From Actinotalea sp. Marseille-Q4924 (GTDB lineage Bacteria; Actinomycetota; Actinomycetes; Actinomycetales; Cellulomonadaceae), in assembly GCF_916618755.1 (NCBI RefSeq), contig NZ_CAKAKB010000001.1, positions 372,001 through 436,000 on the forward strand: a DNA stretch of 64,000 nucleotides, in the 5' to 3' direction. Shown one piece after another: positions 28,474 through 37,921 of the stretch. The notes below the pieces were generated by a model. That model was not told the origin of the DNA, did no database searches, and saw only the letters and a program-made list of their open reading frames with translations. A program made the position numbers and the translations under genes. Positions within the stretch are counted from its first letter, which is position 1. Every line of letters begins with the position of its first letter.

Positions 28474-30021
28474 ATGAGCACGAACATCTTGGAGATGCGC
28501 TCCATCACCAAGACGTTCCCGGGCGTGAAGGCGCTCCAGGACGTCACGCTGGAGGTACGGCGCGGTGAGATCCACGCCATCTGCGGGGAGAACGGCGCCG
28601 GCAAGTCGACCCTGATGAAGGTGCTGTCGGGCGTCTACCCGCACGGCACGTACGAGGGCGACATCGTCTTCGACGGGGAGACGGTCTCCTTCGGCTCGAT
28701 CAACGACAGCGAGCACAAGGGCATCGTCATCATCCACCAGGAGCTGGCGCTGGTCCCGTACGCCTCCGTGGCGGAGAACATCTTCCTCGGCAACGAGCAG
28801 CGAGGCGCCGGCGGCCTGATCGACTGGAACAAGACGAACCACATGGCGGCGGAGCTGCTCGCCCGCGTCGGCCTCAAGGAGAACCCGACGACGCCGGTGG
28901 GCTTCCTGGGCGTCGGCAAGCAGCAGCTCATCGAGATCGCCAAGGCGCTGTCCAAGGACGTGAGCCTGCTCATCCTGGACGAGCCCACCGCTGCCCTGAA
29001 CGACTCGGACTCCGAGCACCTGCTCGAGCTCCTGCGGGGCCTCAAGCAGCAGGGCATCACCTCGATCATGATCTCGCACAAGCTCAACGAGATCGCCGAG
29101 ATCGCGGACCGCACGACGATCATCCGCGACGGCCGGACGATCGAGACCATCGACATGTCCGACGCGACGGCCAACCAGGACCGGATCATCAAGGGCATGG
29201 TCGGCCGCGACCTCGAGCACCGGTACCCCGAGCGCACGCCGCACGTCGGTGAGGAGATGCTCCGCGTCGAGGACTGGACCGTGCACCACCCCACGCAGGC
29301 GGACCGCCTCGTGGTCGACCGGGCCAGCTTCACCGTCCACGCCGGCGAGGTCGTGGGCATCGCGGGGCTCATGGGCGCAGGGCGTACCGAGCTGGCGATG
29401 AGCATCTTCGGCCACAGCTACGGCCGCAACATCACCGGACGCGTGTACAAGCGCGGCCAGGAGATCCAGACGCGCACCGTGAGCGAGGCGATCGGCCACG
29501 GCATCGCGTACGCCACCGAGGACCGGAAGAAGTACGGCCTCAACCTCATCGAGGACATCAAGCGCAACATCTCGGCAGCGGGCCTGCACAAGATGTCCCG
29601 CCGCGGCTGGGTCAACGACAACGAGGAGCTGAAGGTCGCCGAGGAGTACCGGGGGAGCCTCAACATCAAGACCCCCAGCGTGCTGGCCGTCGTCGGAAAG
29701 CTCTCCGGCGGGAACCAGCAGAAGGTCGTCCTGTCGAAGTGGATCTACACCGACGCGGACGTCCTCATCCTCGACGAGCCGACGCGAGGCATCGACGTCG
29801 GCGCGAAGTACGAGATCTACACCATCATCAACCGGCTGGTCGCAGCGGGGAAGGCGGTCGTCGTCATCTCCTCCGAGCTGCCCGAGCTCCTCGGCATCTG
29901 CGACCGGATCTACACCCTCGCCTTCGGGCGCATCACGGGTCAGGTGCCGGTCGCCCAGGCCAGCCAGGAACGGCTCATGGAACTCATGACCCAGGAGAAG
30001 GAAACGGACAAGGTGCCATGA
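28474..30021 (+). CDS. mmsA: Multiple-monosaccharide ABC transporter ATP-binding protein
   Basis: 515 residues with two fused ABC domains, as in GguA/XylG/AraG. The first domain has Walker [10 protein letters not shown], signature region [16 protein letters not shown] (degenerate LSGGQ) and Walker [12 protein letters not shown]. The second has the degenerate P-loop [16 protein letters not shown], signature [14 protein letters not shown] and Walker [15 protein letters not shown]. It supplies energy for the MmsB permease in the cytoplasm. Its stop codon overlaps the mmsB start. Confidence 0.95.
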   Translation: MSTNILEMRSITKTFPGVKALQDVTLEVRRGEIHAICGENGAGKSTLMKVLSGVYPHGTYEGDIVFDGETVSFGSINDSEHKGIVIIHQELALVPYASVAENIFLGNEQRGAGGLIDWNKTNHMAAELLARVGLKENPTTPVGFLGVGKQQLIEIAKALSKDVSLLILDEPTAALNDSDSEHLLELLRGLKQQGITSIMISHKLNEIAEIADRTTIIRDGRTIETIDMSDATANQDRIIKGMVGRDLEHRYPERTPHVGEEMLRVEDWTVHHPTQADRLVVDRASFTVHAGEVVGIAGLMGAGRTELAMSIFGHSYGRNITGRVYKRGQEIQTRTVSEAIGHGIAYATEDRKKYGLNLIEDIKRNISAAGLHKMSRRGWVNDNEELKVAEEYRGSLNIKTPSVLAVVGKLSGGNQQKVVLSKWIYTDADVLILDEPTRGIDVGAKYEIYTIINRLVAAGKAVVVISSELPELLGICDRIYTLAFGRITGQVPVAQASQERLMELMTQEKETDKVP

Positions 30022-31202
30022 CCGGTATCGCAAGCATCCGGGAGCTCATGACCCGGAACATCAGGCAGAGCGGCATCTACATCGCCTTCGTGGTGATCAT
30101 CGCGCTGTTCACATTCATCACCGACGGGCTGCTGCTCAACCCGAACAACCTCTCGAACCTCGTCCTCCAGTACTCCTACATCCTGATCCTGGCGATCGGC
30201 ATGGTGATCGTCATCATCGCCGGGCACATCGACCTGTCGGTCGGCTCGGTGGTCGCCGTGACCGGTGCGATCTCCGCGACGATCGTCATCAAGAACGGCC
30301 TTCCCTGGTGGATGGGCGTGCTCGCGGCGCTCGCCGCCGGTCTGGTGATCGGGGCCTGGCAGGGCTTCTGGGTGGCGTTCGTCGGGATCCCCGCGTTCAT
30401 CGTGACGCTGGCGGGCATGCTCCTGTTCCGCGGCCTCACGCTGCTGATCCTCGACAACATCTCCCTGTCGCCGTTCGGCCAGCCCTACACGACGATCGCC
30501 GCGGGCTTCCAGAACGGCCTGCTCGGCGGGCCCGGGTACGACGTGTTCACGCTCGTGGTCTTCGCCATCGCCGTCGCGGCGTACGCGTTCAGCCAGTGGC
30601 GTGCGCGTCGAGGTCGGATCGCCTACCAGCAGACGGTCGAGGCCTTCCCGCTCTTCGTGCTGAAGATCGTCGTCATCGGCGCCGTCGTCATGTGGTTCGC
30701 GTACCAGCTGGCGAGCAGCCGTGGCCTGCCCAACGTGCTGATCCTGCTCGCCTTCCTCATCGTGACGTACTCCCTCGTGACGAGCCGGACCGTCTTCGGT
30801 CGGCACGTCTACGCGATCGGCGGCAACCTCTCGGCGGCCCAGCTGTCCGGCGTCAAGGTGAGGTGGGTCAACTTCTTCATCTTTGTCAACATCGGCTTCC
30901 TGGCCGCGGTCGCGGGCGTCGTCTTCTCGTCCCGCTCCAACGCGGCGCAGCCCGCTGCGGGCAACATGTTCGAGCTCGATGCGATCGCGGCGTGCTTCAT
31001 CGGTGGCGCCGCCGTGACCGGTGGCGTCGGCAAGGTCACCGGCGCGATGGTCGGTGGTCTGATCATGGCCGTCATGAGCAACGGCATGCAGCTCATGGGC
31101 GTCGACCAGTCGGTGCAGCAGGTCGTCAAGGGCCTGGTCCTGCTCCTCGCGGTCGCGTTCGACGTGTGGAACAAGCGCCGGGCGGGTGCCGTCTCCCGCT
31201 GA
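30018..31202 (+). CDS. mmsB: Multiple-monosaccharide ABC transporter permease
   Basis: 394 residues with about ten transmembrane segments. BPD_transp_2 family permease: [60 protein letters not shown] and the coupling-helix region [20 protein letters not shown] are characteristic. The extra central segment of about 100 residues is normal for GguB-type permeases. It overlaps mmsA by 4 nt and is the last gene of the transporter operon. Confidence 0.94.
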   Translation: MTGIASIRELMTRNIRQSGIYIAFVVIIALFTFITDGLLLNPNNLSNLVLQYSYILILAIGMVIVIIAGHIDLSVGSVVAVTGAISATIVIKNGLPWWMGVLAALAAGLVIGAWQGFWVAFVGIPAFIVTLAGMLLFRGLTLLILDNISLSPFGQPYTTIAAGFQNGLLGGPGYDVFTLVVFAIAVAAYAFSQWRARRGRIAYQQTVEAFPLFVLKIVVIGAVVMWFAYQLASSRGLPNVLILLAFLIVTYSLVTSRTVFGRHVYAIGGNLSAAQLSGVKVRWVNFFIFVNIGFLAAVAGVVFSSRSNAAQPAAGNMFELDAIAACFIGGAAVTGGVGKVTGAMVGGLIMAVMSNGMQLMGVDQSVQQVVKGLVLLLAVAFDVWNKRRAGAVSR

Positions 31203-31239
31203 GGCGTCGGAGCGCTCCGGCACAGCGGGCGCACCCAGA

Positions 31240-31274
31240 CGAAGGCCCGGCCCCGAGAGGGGGCCGGGCCTTCG
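31240..31274 (+). terminator. Terminator after mmsB
   Basis: A perfect 15-bp GC stem (31240-31254 with 31260-31274) and a 5-nt loop, 38 nt past mmsB and just before the convergent TrkA gene, so it can serve both directions. Confidence 0.8.
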
Positions 31275-31289
31275 TGCTGCAGGGACCGC

Positions 31290-32075
31290 TCAGGGACGGG
31301 CGGCGAACCGCTCGAGGAGCTCCGCGTGGCCGGAGACGACGAGCAGGTCGTTGGCGGAGATCCGCGTGTCCTCGGTCGCGTAGACGAACTCCTCACCGGG
31401 GGGCTTCACGCCGATGACCGTGACGCCGTACCGCTGGCGGATCTGCGACTGGCCGATCGTGAAGCCCTGCGTCTCGCGCGGCGGGCGCATCTTGACGATG
31501 GTGAAGCCGTCCTCGACCTCGATGTAGTCCAGGAGCTTCCCGGAGACCAGGTGGGCCACGCGGTTCCCGGCGTCGGCCTCCGGGAGGACGACGTGGTGCG
31601 CACCGATGCGGTGCAGGATGCGCGCGTGCTCGTTGGAGATGGCCTTCGCCCAGATCTGGGGGGTGCCGAGGTCCACGAGGTTCCCTGCGATGAGGACGCT
31701 GGCCTCCAGCGACGTGCCCACGCCGACGACCGCGACGCCGAAGTCCCGCGCCCCGAGCTGCAGGAGCGCCTCGGGGTTGGTGGCGTCGGCCTGGACCAGC
31801 GGGAACCGACCGGTGTACTGCTCCACGAGCTGCGCGTCGCGCTCGACGGCGAGGACGTCGTGCCCGAGGCGCTCGAGCGTCAGCGCGATCGCTGTGCCGA
31901 AGCGGCCCAGACCGATGAGCAGGACGCCGGCGTCGCGCTCCTTCTCCTTGTTCTTGCCGCGCCCGCGCGCGAGCACTCCTGCGGCACGGTCTCCGATGCC
32001 CTGGCTCGGGCTGAGGCCTGTCGGTCGGGGGACCTCCAGCCCGCTGGGCGGGTCGTGGTCGAACGCGTCAGCCAA
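31290..32075 (-). CDS. TrkA/KtrA-family potassium uptake regulatory subunit
   Basis: 261 residues. After a 45-residue variable N-terminus an RCK_N Rossmann domain appears (VLLIGLGRFGTAIALTLERL, about 51-70), with the acidic nucleotide-ribose contact in DVLAVERD. A C-terminal RCK_C domain (FTIGQSQIRQRYGVTVIGVK, EDTRISANDLLVVSG) follows. It gates the TrkH channel in response to NAD(H) or ATP/ADP and possibly c-di-AMP. The TTG start overlaps the end of the TrkH gene by 8 nt, so the pair is coupled. Confidence 0.92.
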   Translation of the reverse strand: MADAFDHDPPSGLEVPRPTGLSPSQGIGDRAAGVLARGRGKNKEKERDAGVLLIGLGRFGTAIALTLERLGHDVLAVERDAQLVEQYTGRFPLVQADATNPEALLQLGARDFGVAVVGVGTSLEASVLIAGNLVDLGTPQIWAKAISNEHARILHRIGAHHVVLPEADAGNRVAHLVSGKLLDYIEVEDGFTIVKMRPPRETQGFTIGQSQIRQRYGVTVIGVKPPGEEFVYATEDTRISANDLLVVSGHAELLERFAARP

Positions 32076-33438
32076 TGATCGGCCTCTCCTCGGGGTACCG
32101 GATGACGCGGCGACGGTCGCGCAGCGCGAGCGCGGCGGCGACGGTCATGGTCCCGGTCCTGCCGATGAACATGAGCGCGGTGATGACGTACTTCCCCGAG
32201 TCCGGGAGGGTCGGGGTGATGCCTGTCGTCAACCCTACGGTCGCGAACGCCGAGATCGTCTCGAACAGCACCACGTCGAGCCGCAGCCGCGTGATCTCGA
32301 GCAGCAGCAGGCTCGCGACGAGGACCGTCGTGGCACCGATGAAGGCGACCGCGATCGACAGGCGCAGCGTGTCCCGGGGGATGCGGCGGCCGAACGCCTC
32401 AAGGTCGTGGTCACCGCGGGCCTCCGCGAGGATCGCGAGCATGAGGACGGCGAGCGTCGTCACGCGGATGCCGCCCGCGGTCGACGCGCTGCCGCCACCG
32501 ACGAACATGAGGGCGTCCGTGAGGAGCCAGGTCGCCTCGTACATGTCGCCGGTCTCGACCGTGCTGAAGCCGCCGGAGCGGGGCATGACCGAGGCGAAGA
32601 TCGACGCGAGCACCTTGGACGGGACGTCGAGGGGCCCGAACGTGTCCGGGTTGCGCCACTCGAACGAGCCGATCGCCAAGGCCCCGACGCCGACCAGCAG
32701 GCTCGAGACGGTGAGGGTGAGCTTGGTGTGGAGGCTCCAGCGGCCGACGTCGGTGCGGCGGCGTGCGAGGTTGAGGATGACCGGGAAGCCGAGCGACCCG
32801 ATGAAGACGCCGAGGATGATCGGCACGTTCATCCACCAGTCCCCGACGTAGGGCATGAGGCCCTCGGGCGTGGACACGAAGCCGGCGTTGTTGAAGGCCG
32901 ACACCGCGTAGAAGACGCCGTGCCACAGGGCGTCGCCCAGGGACTCGCCGAGCGTGAGGAAGCGGGGGATGAGGACGAGCGCGATCGCGGCCTCGAGCGT
33001 CAGCGAGGTGATGATGACGACGCGCACGAGCGAACCGACCTCGCCCAGCTGCGCCGTCTTCGTCTCCGAGGCGGTGAGCAGGCGTTGCGTCAGCCCGATG
33101 CGTCGGGACACCGCCATGCCGAGCAGCGACGCGAGGGTCATGATCCCCAGGCCGCCGATCTTGATGGCGACGAGGATCACGGCCTGACCGAAACCCGACC
33201 AGTAGGTCGCCGTGTCGACCGTGGTGAGGCCGGTCACGCACACCGCCGACGTGGCGGTGAAGAGGGCGTCGACGAACGCGGCGGACTCCACGCCGGCGGT
33301 CGCCTGGGGGAGCAGGAGGAGCCCCGTGAAGAGGGCGACCACGGCGGCGAAGACGGAGAGGGCGAGACGGGCCGGGTGGTGCCGGGCGAGGTCGTCCACC
33401 CACTCGCGCCCGATGAGGAGCGGCTGCGGTATCTCCAC
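32068..33438 (-). CDS. TrkH/KtrB-family potassium uptake channel
   Basis: 456 residues. Four pore repeats carry selectivity-filter-like loops: SAVCVTGLTTVDT, SAFNNAGFVST, SVMPRSGGFSTVE and ISAFATVGLTTGI. Helices between them match the TrkH/KtrB fold, a Na+- or H+-coupled K+ channel. The GTG at 33438 (VEIPQPLLIGREW) is chosen because GGAGG lies 5 nt upstream and gives the family length; the frame is open further upstream without support. Together with the overlapping RCK gene this is one K+ uptake system. Confidence 0.94.
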   Translation of the reverse strand: MEIPQPLLIGREWVDDLARHHPARLALSVFAAVVALFTGLLLLPQATAGVESAAFVDALFTATSAVCVTGLTTVDTATYWSGFGQAVILVAIKIGGLGIMTLASLLGMAVSRRIGLTQRLLTASETKTAQLGEVGSLVRVVIITSLTLEAAIALVLIPRFLTLGESLGDALWHGVFYAVSAFNNAGFVSTPEGLMPYVGDWWMNVPIILGVFIGSLGFPVILNLARRRTDVGRWSLHTKLTLTVSSLLVGVGALAIGSFEWRNPDTFGPLDVPSKVLASIFASVMPRSGGFSTVETGDMYEATWLLTDALMFVGGGSASTAGGIRVTTLAVLMLAILAEARGDHDLEAFGRRIPRDTLRLSIAVAFIGATTVLVASLLLLEITRLRLDVVLFETISAFATVGLTTGITPTLPDSGKYVITALMFIGRTGTMTVAAALALRDRRRVIRYPEERPIIG

Positions 33439-33484
33439 GCGCACCTCCGTCCGTCCGGGTGACGGCCGGGCGCCGTCGTCGTCG

Positions 33485-33514
33485 CCCACTGTGGCACCGC
33501 CCACTCTGGCACCG
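33485..33514. repeat. 15-bp tandem duplication
   Basis: CCCACTGTGGCACCG is followed directly by CCCACTCTGGCACCG (one mismatch) in the divergent TrkH-AcuC region. No role is evident. Confidence 0.6.
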
Positions 33515-33652
33515 CGCGCCGGTTCCGCGCGGGACGTGACGCGGATGACGACGCCGTCGTGCCGGAGACGGGGCGGCGGCCCGACCGGCAACCGCCGGTG
33601 GAGGCGCTCGACCGGCGGCCGCCTGGCCGGGCGGGCGGCGCGCGGTCTGCGG

Positions 33653-33670
33653 GCGTGACGCGTGTCACGC
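33653..33670. promoter_or_regulatory. Candidate operator GCGTGAC-GCGT-GTCACGC
   Basis: Perfect 7-nt inverted arms with a 4-nt centre, ending 18 nt before the TACGGT -10 candidate of acuC. It therefore covers the -35 position. Binding by an unknown repressor or activator is inferred. Confidence 0.5.
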
Positions 33671-33688
33671 GCACCGCTCGCGGCGGGC

Positions 33689-33694
33689 TACGGT
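33689..33694 (+). promoter_or_regulatory. Candidate leaderless -10 (TACGGT) for acuC
   Basis: TACGGT ends 5 nt before the ATG of the AcuC-type gene. The palindrome at 33653-33670 lies in the -35 zone. Confidence 0.4.
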
Positions 33695-33699
33695 GGACC

Positions 33700-34881
33700 A
33701 TGCTGACGCGGGTCGTGTGGTCCCCGGCGCTCCTCGGCTACGACTTCGGCCCCGGGCACCCGATGACGCCGGTCCGTCTGGACCTGACCTTCCGCCTGGC
33801 GGCGGAGCTGGGCGTCCTCGACGCGGACGGCGTGACGCTCGTCGGTGCGGAGCCGGCGTCGGACGAGGTGCTTGCGACGGCGCACGACCCCGCCTACGTG
33901 GCCGCGGTGCAGCGCGCGTCCGCCACCGGGCGGCCCGACCCGTCGCACGGTTTGGGCACCGCGGACGACCCCTGCTTCCCGGGGATGCACGAGGCGGCGG
34001 CGCGGATCGTCACGGGCTCCGTCGAGGCGGCGGACGCGCTGTGGTCGGGGGAGGCGCTGCACGCGGTGAACATCGCCGGTGGAATGCACCACGCGATGCG
34101 GACGAACGCGGCGGGCTTCTGCATCTACAACGACGCGGTCGCCGCCATCCGGCGGCTGCTCGACGCCGGGGCGCAGAGGGTGGCGTACGTCGACCTCGAC
34201 GCGCACCACGGTGACGGGGTCGAGGCAGCGTTCTGGGACGATCCCCGGGTGCTCACGGTGTCGGTGCACGAGAGCGGGCTCACGCTCTTCCCCGGGACGG
34301 GCCACCCGACGGACGTCGGGGGGCCGCACGCCCGGGGGACGGTGGTGAACGTCGCTGTGCCTGCCGGGACGTCCGACACCCGGTGGCTGCGTGCGGTGGA
34401 CGCCGTCGCGCTGACCGTGGCCCGGGCGTTCGCCCCGGAGGTGCTCGTGACGCAGCACGGGTGCGACGCGCACGGCCAGGACCCGTTGACCCACCTGGAC
34501 GTGTCCGTCGACGCGCAGCGCGCCGCCATGGAGCGAGTCCACGCGCTGGCGCACGACGTGTGCGCGGGGCGGTGGCTCGCGCTCGGCGGTGGCGGGTACG
34601 CGGTGACGCAGGTGGTGCCCCGTGTGTGGACGCACCTGCTCGCCATCGCCGCGCACGTGCCGATCGACGTCGGGACACCTGTGCCGGAGGGCTTCGCGGA
34701 GCACGTCCGGCTCATCACCTCCGGCGGTGAGACGCCCGCGACGATGGGCGACGGTGAGCCGCTGCGCGCGCCACGGGGCTGGGGCGAGGGCTATGACCCC
34801 CATGACGACGTCGACCGGGTCATCCTCGCGGCGCGACGGGCGGTTTTCGAGTGGCACGACCTCGATCCGCTGTACGACTAG
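33700..34881 (+). CDS. acuC: AcuC-type histone-deacetylase-fold lysine deacylase
   Basis: 393 residues. Class I HDAC fold: the active-site histidine pair lies in NIAGGMHHAMRTNAAGF (HH about 130-131), the zinc and charge-relay residues in YVDLDAHHGDGVEAAFWDD, and the second metal-ligand Asp in VTQHGCDAHGQDPLTHLD. The glycine loop is LALGGGGYAV. AcuC deacetylates acetyl-CoA synthetase in bacilli; in actinobacteria the likely role is reversing protein lysine acetylation. No acetoin genes are nearby. It appears monocistronic. Confidence 0.9.
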   Translation: MLTRVVWSPALLGYDFGPGHPMTPVRLDLTFRLAAELGVLDADGVTLVGAEPASDEVLATAHDPAYVAAVQRASATGRPDPSHGLGTADDPCFPGMHEAAARIVTGSVEAADALWSGEALHAVNIAGGMHHAMRTNAAGFCIYNDAVAAIRRLLDAGAQRVAYVDLDAHHGDGVEAAFWDDPRVLTVSVHESGLTLFPGTGHPTDVGGPHARGTVVNVAVPAGTSDTRWLRAVDAVALTVARAFAPEVLVTQHGCDAHGQDPLTHLDVSVDAQRAAMERVHALAHDVCAGRWLALGGGGYAVTQVVPRVWTHLLAIAAHVPIDVGTPVPEGFAEHVRLITSGGETPATMGDGEPLRAPRGWGEGYDPHDDVDRVILAARRAVFEWHDLDPLYD

Positions 34882-34911
34882 CCGGTCACTCCTGTCACCC
34901 GTTCCACCCCT

Positions 34912-34940
34912 TTCACACCCGTCCCAGCAGCCCCTAGGCT
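34912..34940 (+). promoter_or_regulatory. Promoter for the small HTH gene
   Basis: TTCACA at 34912-34917 and TAGGCT at 34935-34940 with a 17-nt spacer. The start codon lies 57 nt past the -10, so a normal leader with an RBS (AAGGAG) is expected. Confidence 0.55.
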
Positions 34941-34997
34941 TCGGGCGACGCAGCCGACCGGTCGTGTCAGCCAGGCCGTGAAGGAGATCGGGGCAGC

Positions 34998-35228
34998 ATG
35001 ACCAGTGGGCCGGAGCAGCCTCGCCTGCGGTACCTCACGGTGGCGGAGGTCGCCGACGTCATGCGCGTGTCCCGGATGACCGTGTACCGCCTCGTGCACG
35101 GGGGCGAGCTGCCGGCGGTGCGGGTCGGCCGGTCCTTCCGCGTCCCGCAGGACGCGCTCGAGGCCTATCTCGCGGCGTCGTTGACGGAGCACCACGGCGA
35201 TCAGCAGGAGGGGCGCCTCAGCTCCTGA
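34998..35228 (+). CDS. Excisionase-family/BldC-like small DNA-binding protein
   Basis: 76 residues. Almost the whole protein is one MerR-like winged helix-turn-helix: YLTVAEVADVMRVSRMTVYR, then LVHGGELPAVRVGRSFRVP and DALEAYL. Excisionase/BldC-type proteins bind direct repeats as asymmetrical heads; with no phage or integrase nearby this one is a chromosomal regulator. AAGGAG lies 9 nt before the ATG. It is followed, after a repeat-rich spacer, by the bS22 gene on the same strand. Confidence 0.88.
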   Translation: MTSGPEQPRLRYLTVAEVADVMRVSRMTVYRLVHGGELPAVRVGRSFRVPQDALEAYLAASLTEHHGDQQEGRLSS

Positions 35229-35550
35229 GGTTCCGACTGCGCCTGCCGGCCTGCTGTCTGCCTGCTCTGCACGTCTGCACGTCTGCACGTCTGCACGTCT
35301 CCGTCTGCCGCTGGCTCCGGGCCTGCTGCCGGTCTGCCGCTCGCTGCTCGTCCTGGCTGCCGTACGGGCCGCCGCGACTGGACCGACGTTCGTCCGAGCC
35401 GCGGGCGCTGAGACGCCGACCGACGGCCGAGGACTCGCAGCCTCTGGACGCGGTACAGTGAGCGACGGACTTTCCCGAGCTCGGGGCGGTGCCTGGGCCT
35501 CGCGGCCTCGGACGGACCCCGGTGACCCGACCTAGAACCTGTGAGGACCC
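35229..35550 (+). other. 322-nt intergenic region with a tandem repeat
   Basis: No gene seen. It opens with a CTG/TGC-rich tract that includes four 8-bp repeats at 35266-35297. TACAGT at 35454-35459 could be the bS22 -10, but no matching -35 was found. Confidence 0.5.
35266..35297. repeat. Four tandem copies of TCTGCACG
   Basis: Four exact head-to-tail 8-bp units, 37 nt after the small HTH gene, inside a longer CTG/TGC-rich tract. A likely variable-number locus. Confidence 0.85.
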
Positions 35551-35649
35551 GTGGGCTCCGTCATCAAGAAGCGCCGCAAGCGCATGGCCAAGAAGAAGCA
35601 CCGCAAGCTGCTGCGCAAGACGCGTCACCAGCGCCGCAACAAGAAGTGA
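35551..35649 (+). CDS. 30S ribosomal protein bS22 (AURKAIP1/COX24-domain protein)
   Basis: Only 32 residues starting with GTG: MGSVIKKRRKRMAKKKHRKL, then a second Arg/Lys-rich run ending in RRNKK. It is extremely basic. This matches the short actinobacterial protein first annotated as AURKAIP1/COX24-domain and later seen in mycobacterial ribosome structures as bS22, bound to rRNA near the decoding region. GAGG lies about 6 nt upstream. A strong terminator follows. It is easily missed because of its length. Confidence 0.92.
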   Translation: MGSVIKKRRKRMAKKKHRKLLRKTRHQRRNKK

Positions 35650-35654
35650 GCTGA

Positions 35655-35707
35655 GCCGCCTCAGGCGGCATCTGACGCCCAGGCCCGGTCGCCCCGCGAC
35701 CGGGCCT
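35655..35707 (+). terminator. Double stem-loop after bS22
   Basis: A small hairpin GCCGCC-TCA-GGCGGC (35655-35669) is followed by a perfect 12-bp GC stem with a 3-nt loop (35681-35707). The second one is the probable terminator. Confidence 0.75.
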
Positions 35708-35848
35708 GTCGTCGTCTCTCGAGCGGCCTGCTGCGAACCGTGGGAACGGGTGCGGACCCCCAGTCCGAGACGCCGGCCGAGCACCCTGACGGCACGCCCA
35801 CGCATCCGCGGAGCCGACCGCACGGTGTGAGCCGATCACTGGGCGCGC

Positions 35849-37536
35849 TCAGAACGGCGGGTCGCCGTTGCGGGCGGTGCCCGGTTGCTCCGCCGTGTCG
35901 CCGGGGCGCAGGGGGTTCCCTCCGCTGCGTCCGGGTAGCCGTTCGCCCTCGCGTCCGGCTCTGCCGTCCGTGACGGCTGCCGTTTCGTCGCCAGGTGTGC
36001 CGGGCGCTGGTCTGCCGCTCGGTCTGCCCGTGCGGAGTGGTGGTTCCGGTTCGATCGGTGCGGTCTCGCTCGGTGCCGGGACGGGGTTGCGGGTGTACGG
36101 CTTACCGGTCGGTGAGGTCCACGTCGTGACTCCGGTCGCGGGGTCGCGGTGGGGTGTCCATCCGGCGTGGGTCTTGAGCTGGTGGTGGTGGCGGCACAGG
36201 GCGGCGAGGTTGGACCGTCGGGTCTGCCCGGCCGCGTCGCGGGTGTCGTCGAAGGCGATGGTGTGGTCCAGGTCGCAGGTGTGGGCGGGGGTGCGGCAGC
36301 CGGGGAAGGTGCAGGTGACGTCGCGGGCGATGATCGCCTCACGCAGGGCGTCCGGGGGCGGTAGCGGCTGCCGGGTTGTTCCAGGGCCTCCCCGGTGGCG
36401 GGGTCGGTGCGTTGGAAGTGCCAGGTCGCCTCCGCGGCCAGGTGGCGGGCCAGGGAGGGCAGGACCGGCCCGTACCGGTCCAGCCATGCCGGGGTCCAGG
36501 TCGCCCCGGCCAGCGCGTCCGCGGTGACGGTGATCGCGAGCTTGACCGGGCGGCGCCGGCGCCGCCGTGAGGTCCGCACGCCGGGACCGGTACCGGCACC
36601 GCCGCCCGCGCCCGCGCCCGCGCTGTCGCGTGCGTCGGCGCCCGGGCCGCCGCGGCCGGTGAGCAGCGCGCCCAGGTCGTCGGTCGTACCGTCCAGGACC
36701 GAACCCAGGACGTCGACGAGGGCGTCCGCGCGGCGCGCGTCCACACCGCGGGGGTCCTCCGGGGCGGCGGTGGTGGCGACGGGGTCCAGGGCGTGCATGA
36801 CCCGCACCGCGTCCCCCGCCGGCAGGCACGCCCGCAGCGTGGCCATGCAGTCCGGCGCGGGTTCGAGCACCACGCACCGGTCCCGCACCGCTTGGTGGTG
36901 GCGGTGCTCGGCGGCGTCGGGGTCCACCTGCAGCACCGCCCGTCGGGCGGCGGCACCGACCTGGGGTGCGGTCAGCTCGTGCGCCCGGTCCAGCACCTCG
37001 GTGTGCACCGCCCGGGCCTCCTGGCCGGTCAGGGACCCGGTCTCGCGCAGCAGCACGTCCGCCTTGCGCACCGACACCACCCCGAGCGCCAACGCGTCGT
37101 GGACCTCCGGGGCGTGACCGAGCTCCACGGCCCGGTCCAGCAGGACCTGCGCGGCCCGCCCCGACGCGGCCAGGGTCCCGGCGACCTCGTCCCGCAGGCC
37201 CTTGACCGCCCACGTGGACCCCACCGCCCGGCGGTGCAGCTCCTGCAGCACCCTGGCCTGACCGGCCACCACCCACCCGGCCAGCCGGTCCCACGCCGCG
37301 ACCACCTCCAGCAGGTCCTCGCTGGGGGCGTCGGCGACCGCGACCTCCTGCACCATCCCCGCCAGCCCCGGACCGGGGACCGCAGCGGCGAACCTCGCCG
37401 CGTGGGGGTGGATCAACGCCCACCGCACCGCCACGTCCTGCGCCGGGATCGACCGGCCCGCCCGCGACCGCGCGAACGCCAGCGCCGCGGCGACGTCATC
37501 CTCCGCCGACCGCTCCACCACCACACCATCGAACAT
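35849..37536 (-). pseudogene. HNH endonuclease with DUF222 domain, frameshifted
   Basis: The first 393 residues or so (MFDGVVVERSAEDDVAAALA to EALEQPGSRYRP) are in one frame: a DUF222 domain with a Gly/Ala-rich insert. The HNH nuclease end is in another frame: DALREAIIARDVTCTFPGCR, then TCDLDHTIAFDDTRDAAGQT and NLAALCRHHHQLKTHAGW. The switch falls at a run of five G at 36354-36358 (plus strand) and needs one extra base. In the frame as given the protein instead runs on into a meaningless Pro/Thr/Arg tail to 35836. Such genes occur in many copies in these genomes. ATG 37536 is supported by TAGTGT 7 nt upstream. A sequencing error is possible. Confidence 0.8.
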
Positions 37537-37921
37537 GCGTACGACACTAGAACGAGGCACCGACACGAGCGCGGAGCCGTGGGCCGCGCAGGCACCGACG
37601 ACGCGCTGCGCTGCCGTCGACTCGCACACGGTGCTGGGCGTGGCATGCGCTGAGCGCGGAGGTGATGCCCGCGTCAGCGCGCGCGCCGAACCTGATCTTC
37701 GCCCGCCTGCCGCCTGCCGCCTGCCGCCTGCCGGCCCGCCGCTGCCGCCGGCTGGCGGGGGCGCCGCCTCGCGTGTCAGGGTCGCGTCAACGGGCGCCGC
37801 CCGTGACCAGCGTGTGCGTCCGCCGGGAACGGCAACGCCGTGCGGGGACGTCGCCGCCCGACGTTCGTGCGATCATGAAGATCCGTCCCGGGACGGGACG
37901 GTGCCGGACCGGGAGGTGTTC
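37537..37921. other. Intergenic region between the HNH gene and the LacI gene
   Basis: A divergent spacer of 385 nt without a convincing gene. The leaderless -10 candidate for the HNH gene (TAGTGT) is at 37544-37549 on the minus strand. Four CGCCTGC repeats lie at 37704-37731. Confidence 0.5.
37704..37731. repeat. Four tandem copies of CGCCTGC
   Basis: Four exact 7-bp units head to tail, in a C/G-rich spacer about 190 nt upstream of the LacI gene. Likely prone to slippage. Confidence 0.8.

Noticed and set aside
34998-35228. Excisionase of a mobile element
   Set aside because: The HTH family shares the excisionase fold, but there is no integrase, att-like duplication or shift in composition nearby, and the setting next to acuC and bS22 looks chromosomal.
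35836-36353. Original-frame C-terminus of the HNH protein
   Set aside because: It is a Pro/Thr/Ala/Arg run without domains, whereas the +1-base frame gives the complete HNH motif; the first is a frameshift artefact.
35849-37536. Programmed ribosomal frameshift in the HNH gene
   Set aside because: No classical slippery heptamer or downstream pseudoknot was recognised, and relatives of this family are normally single-frame.
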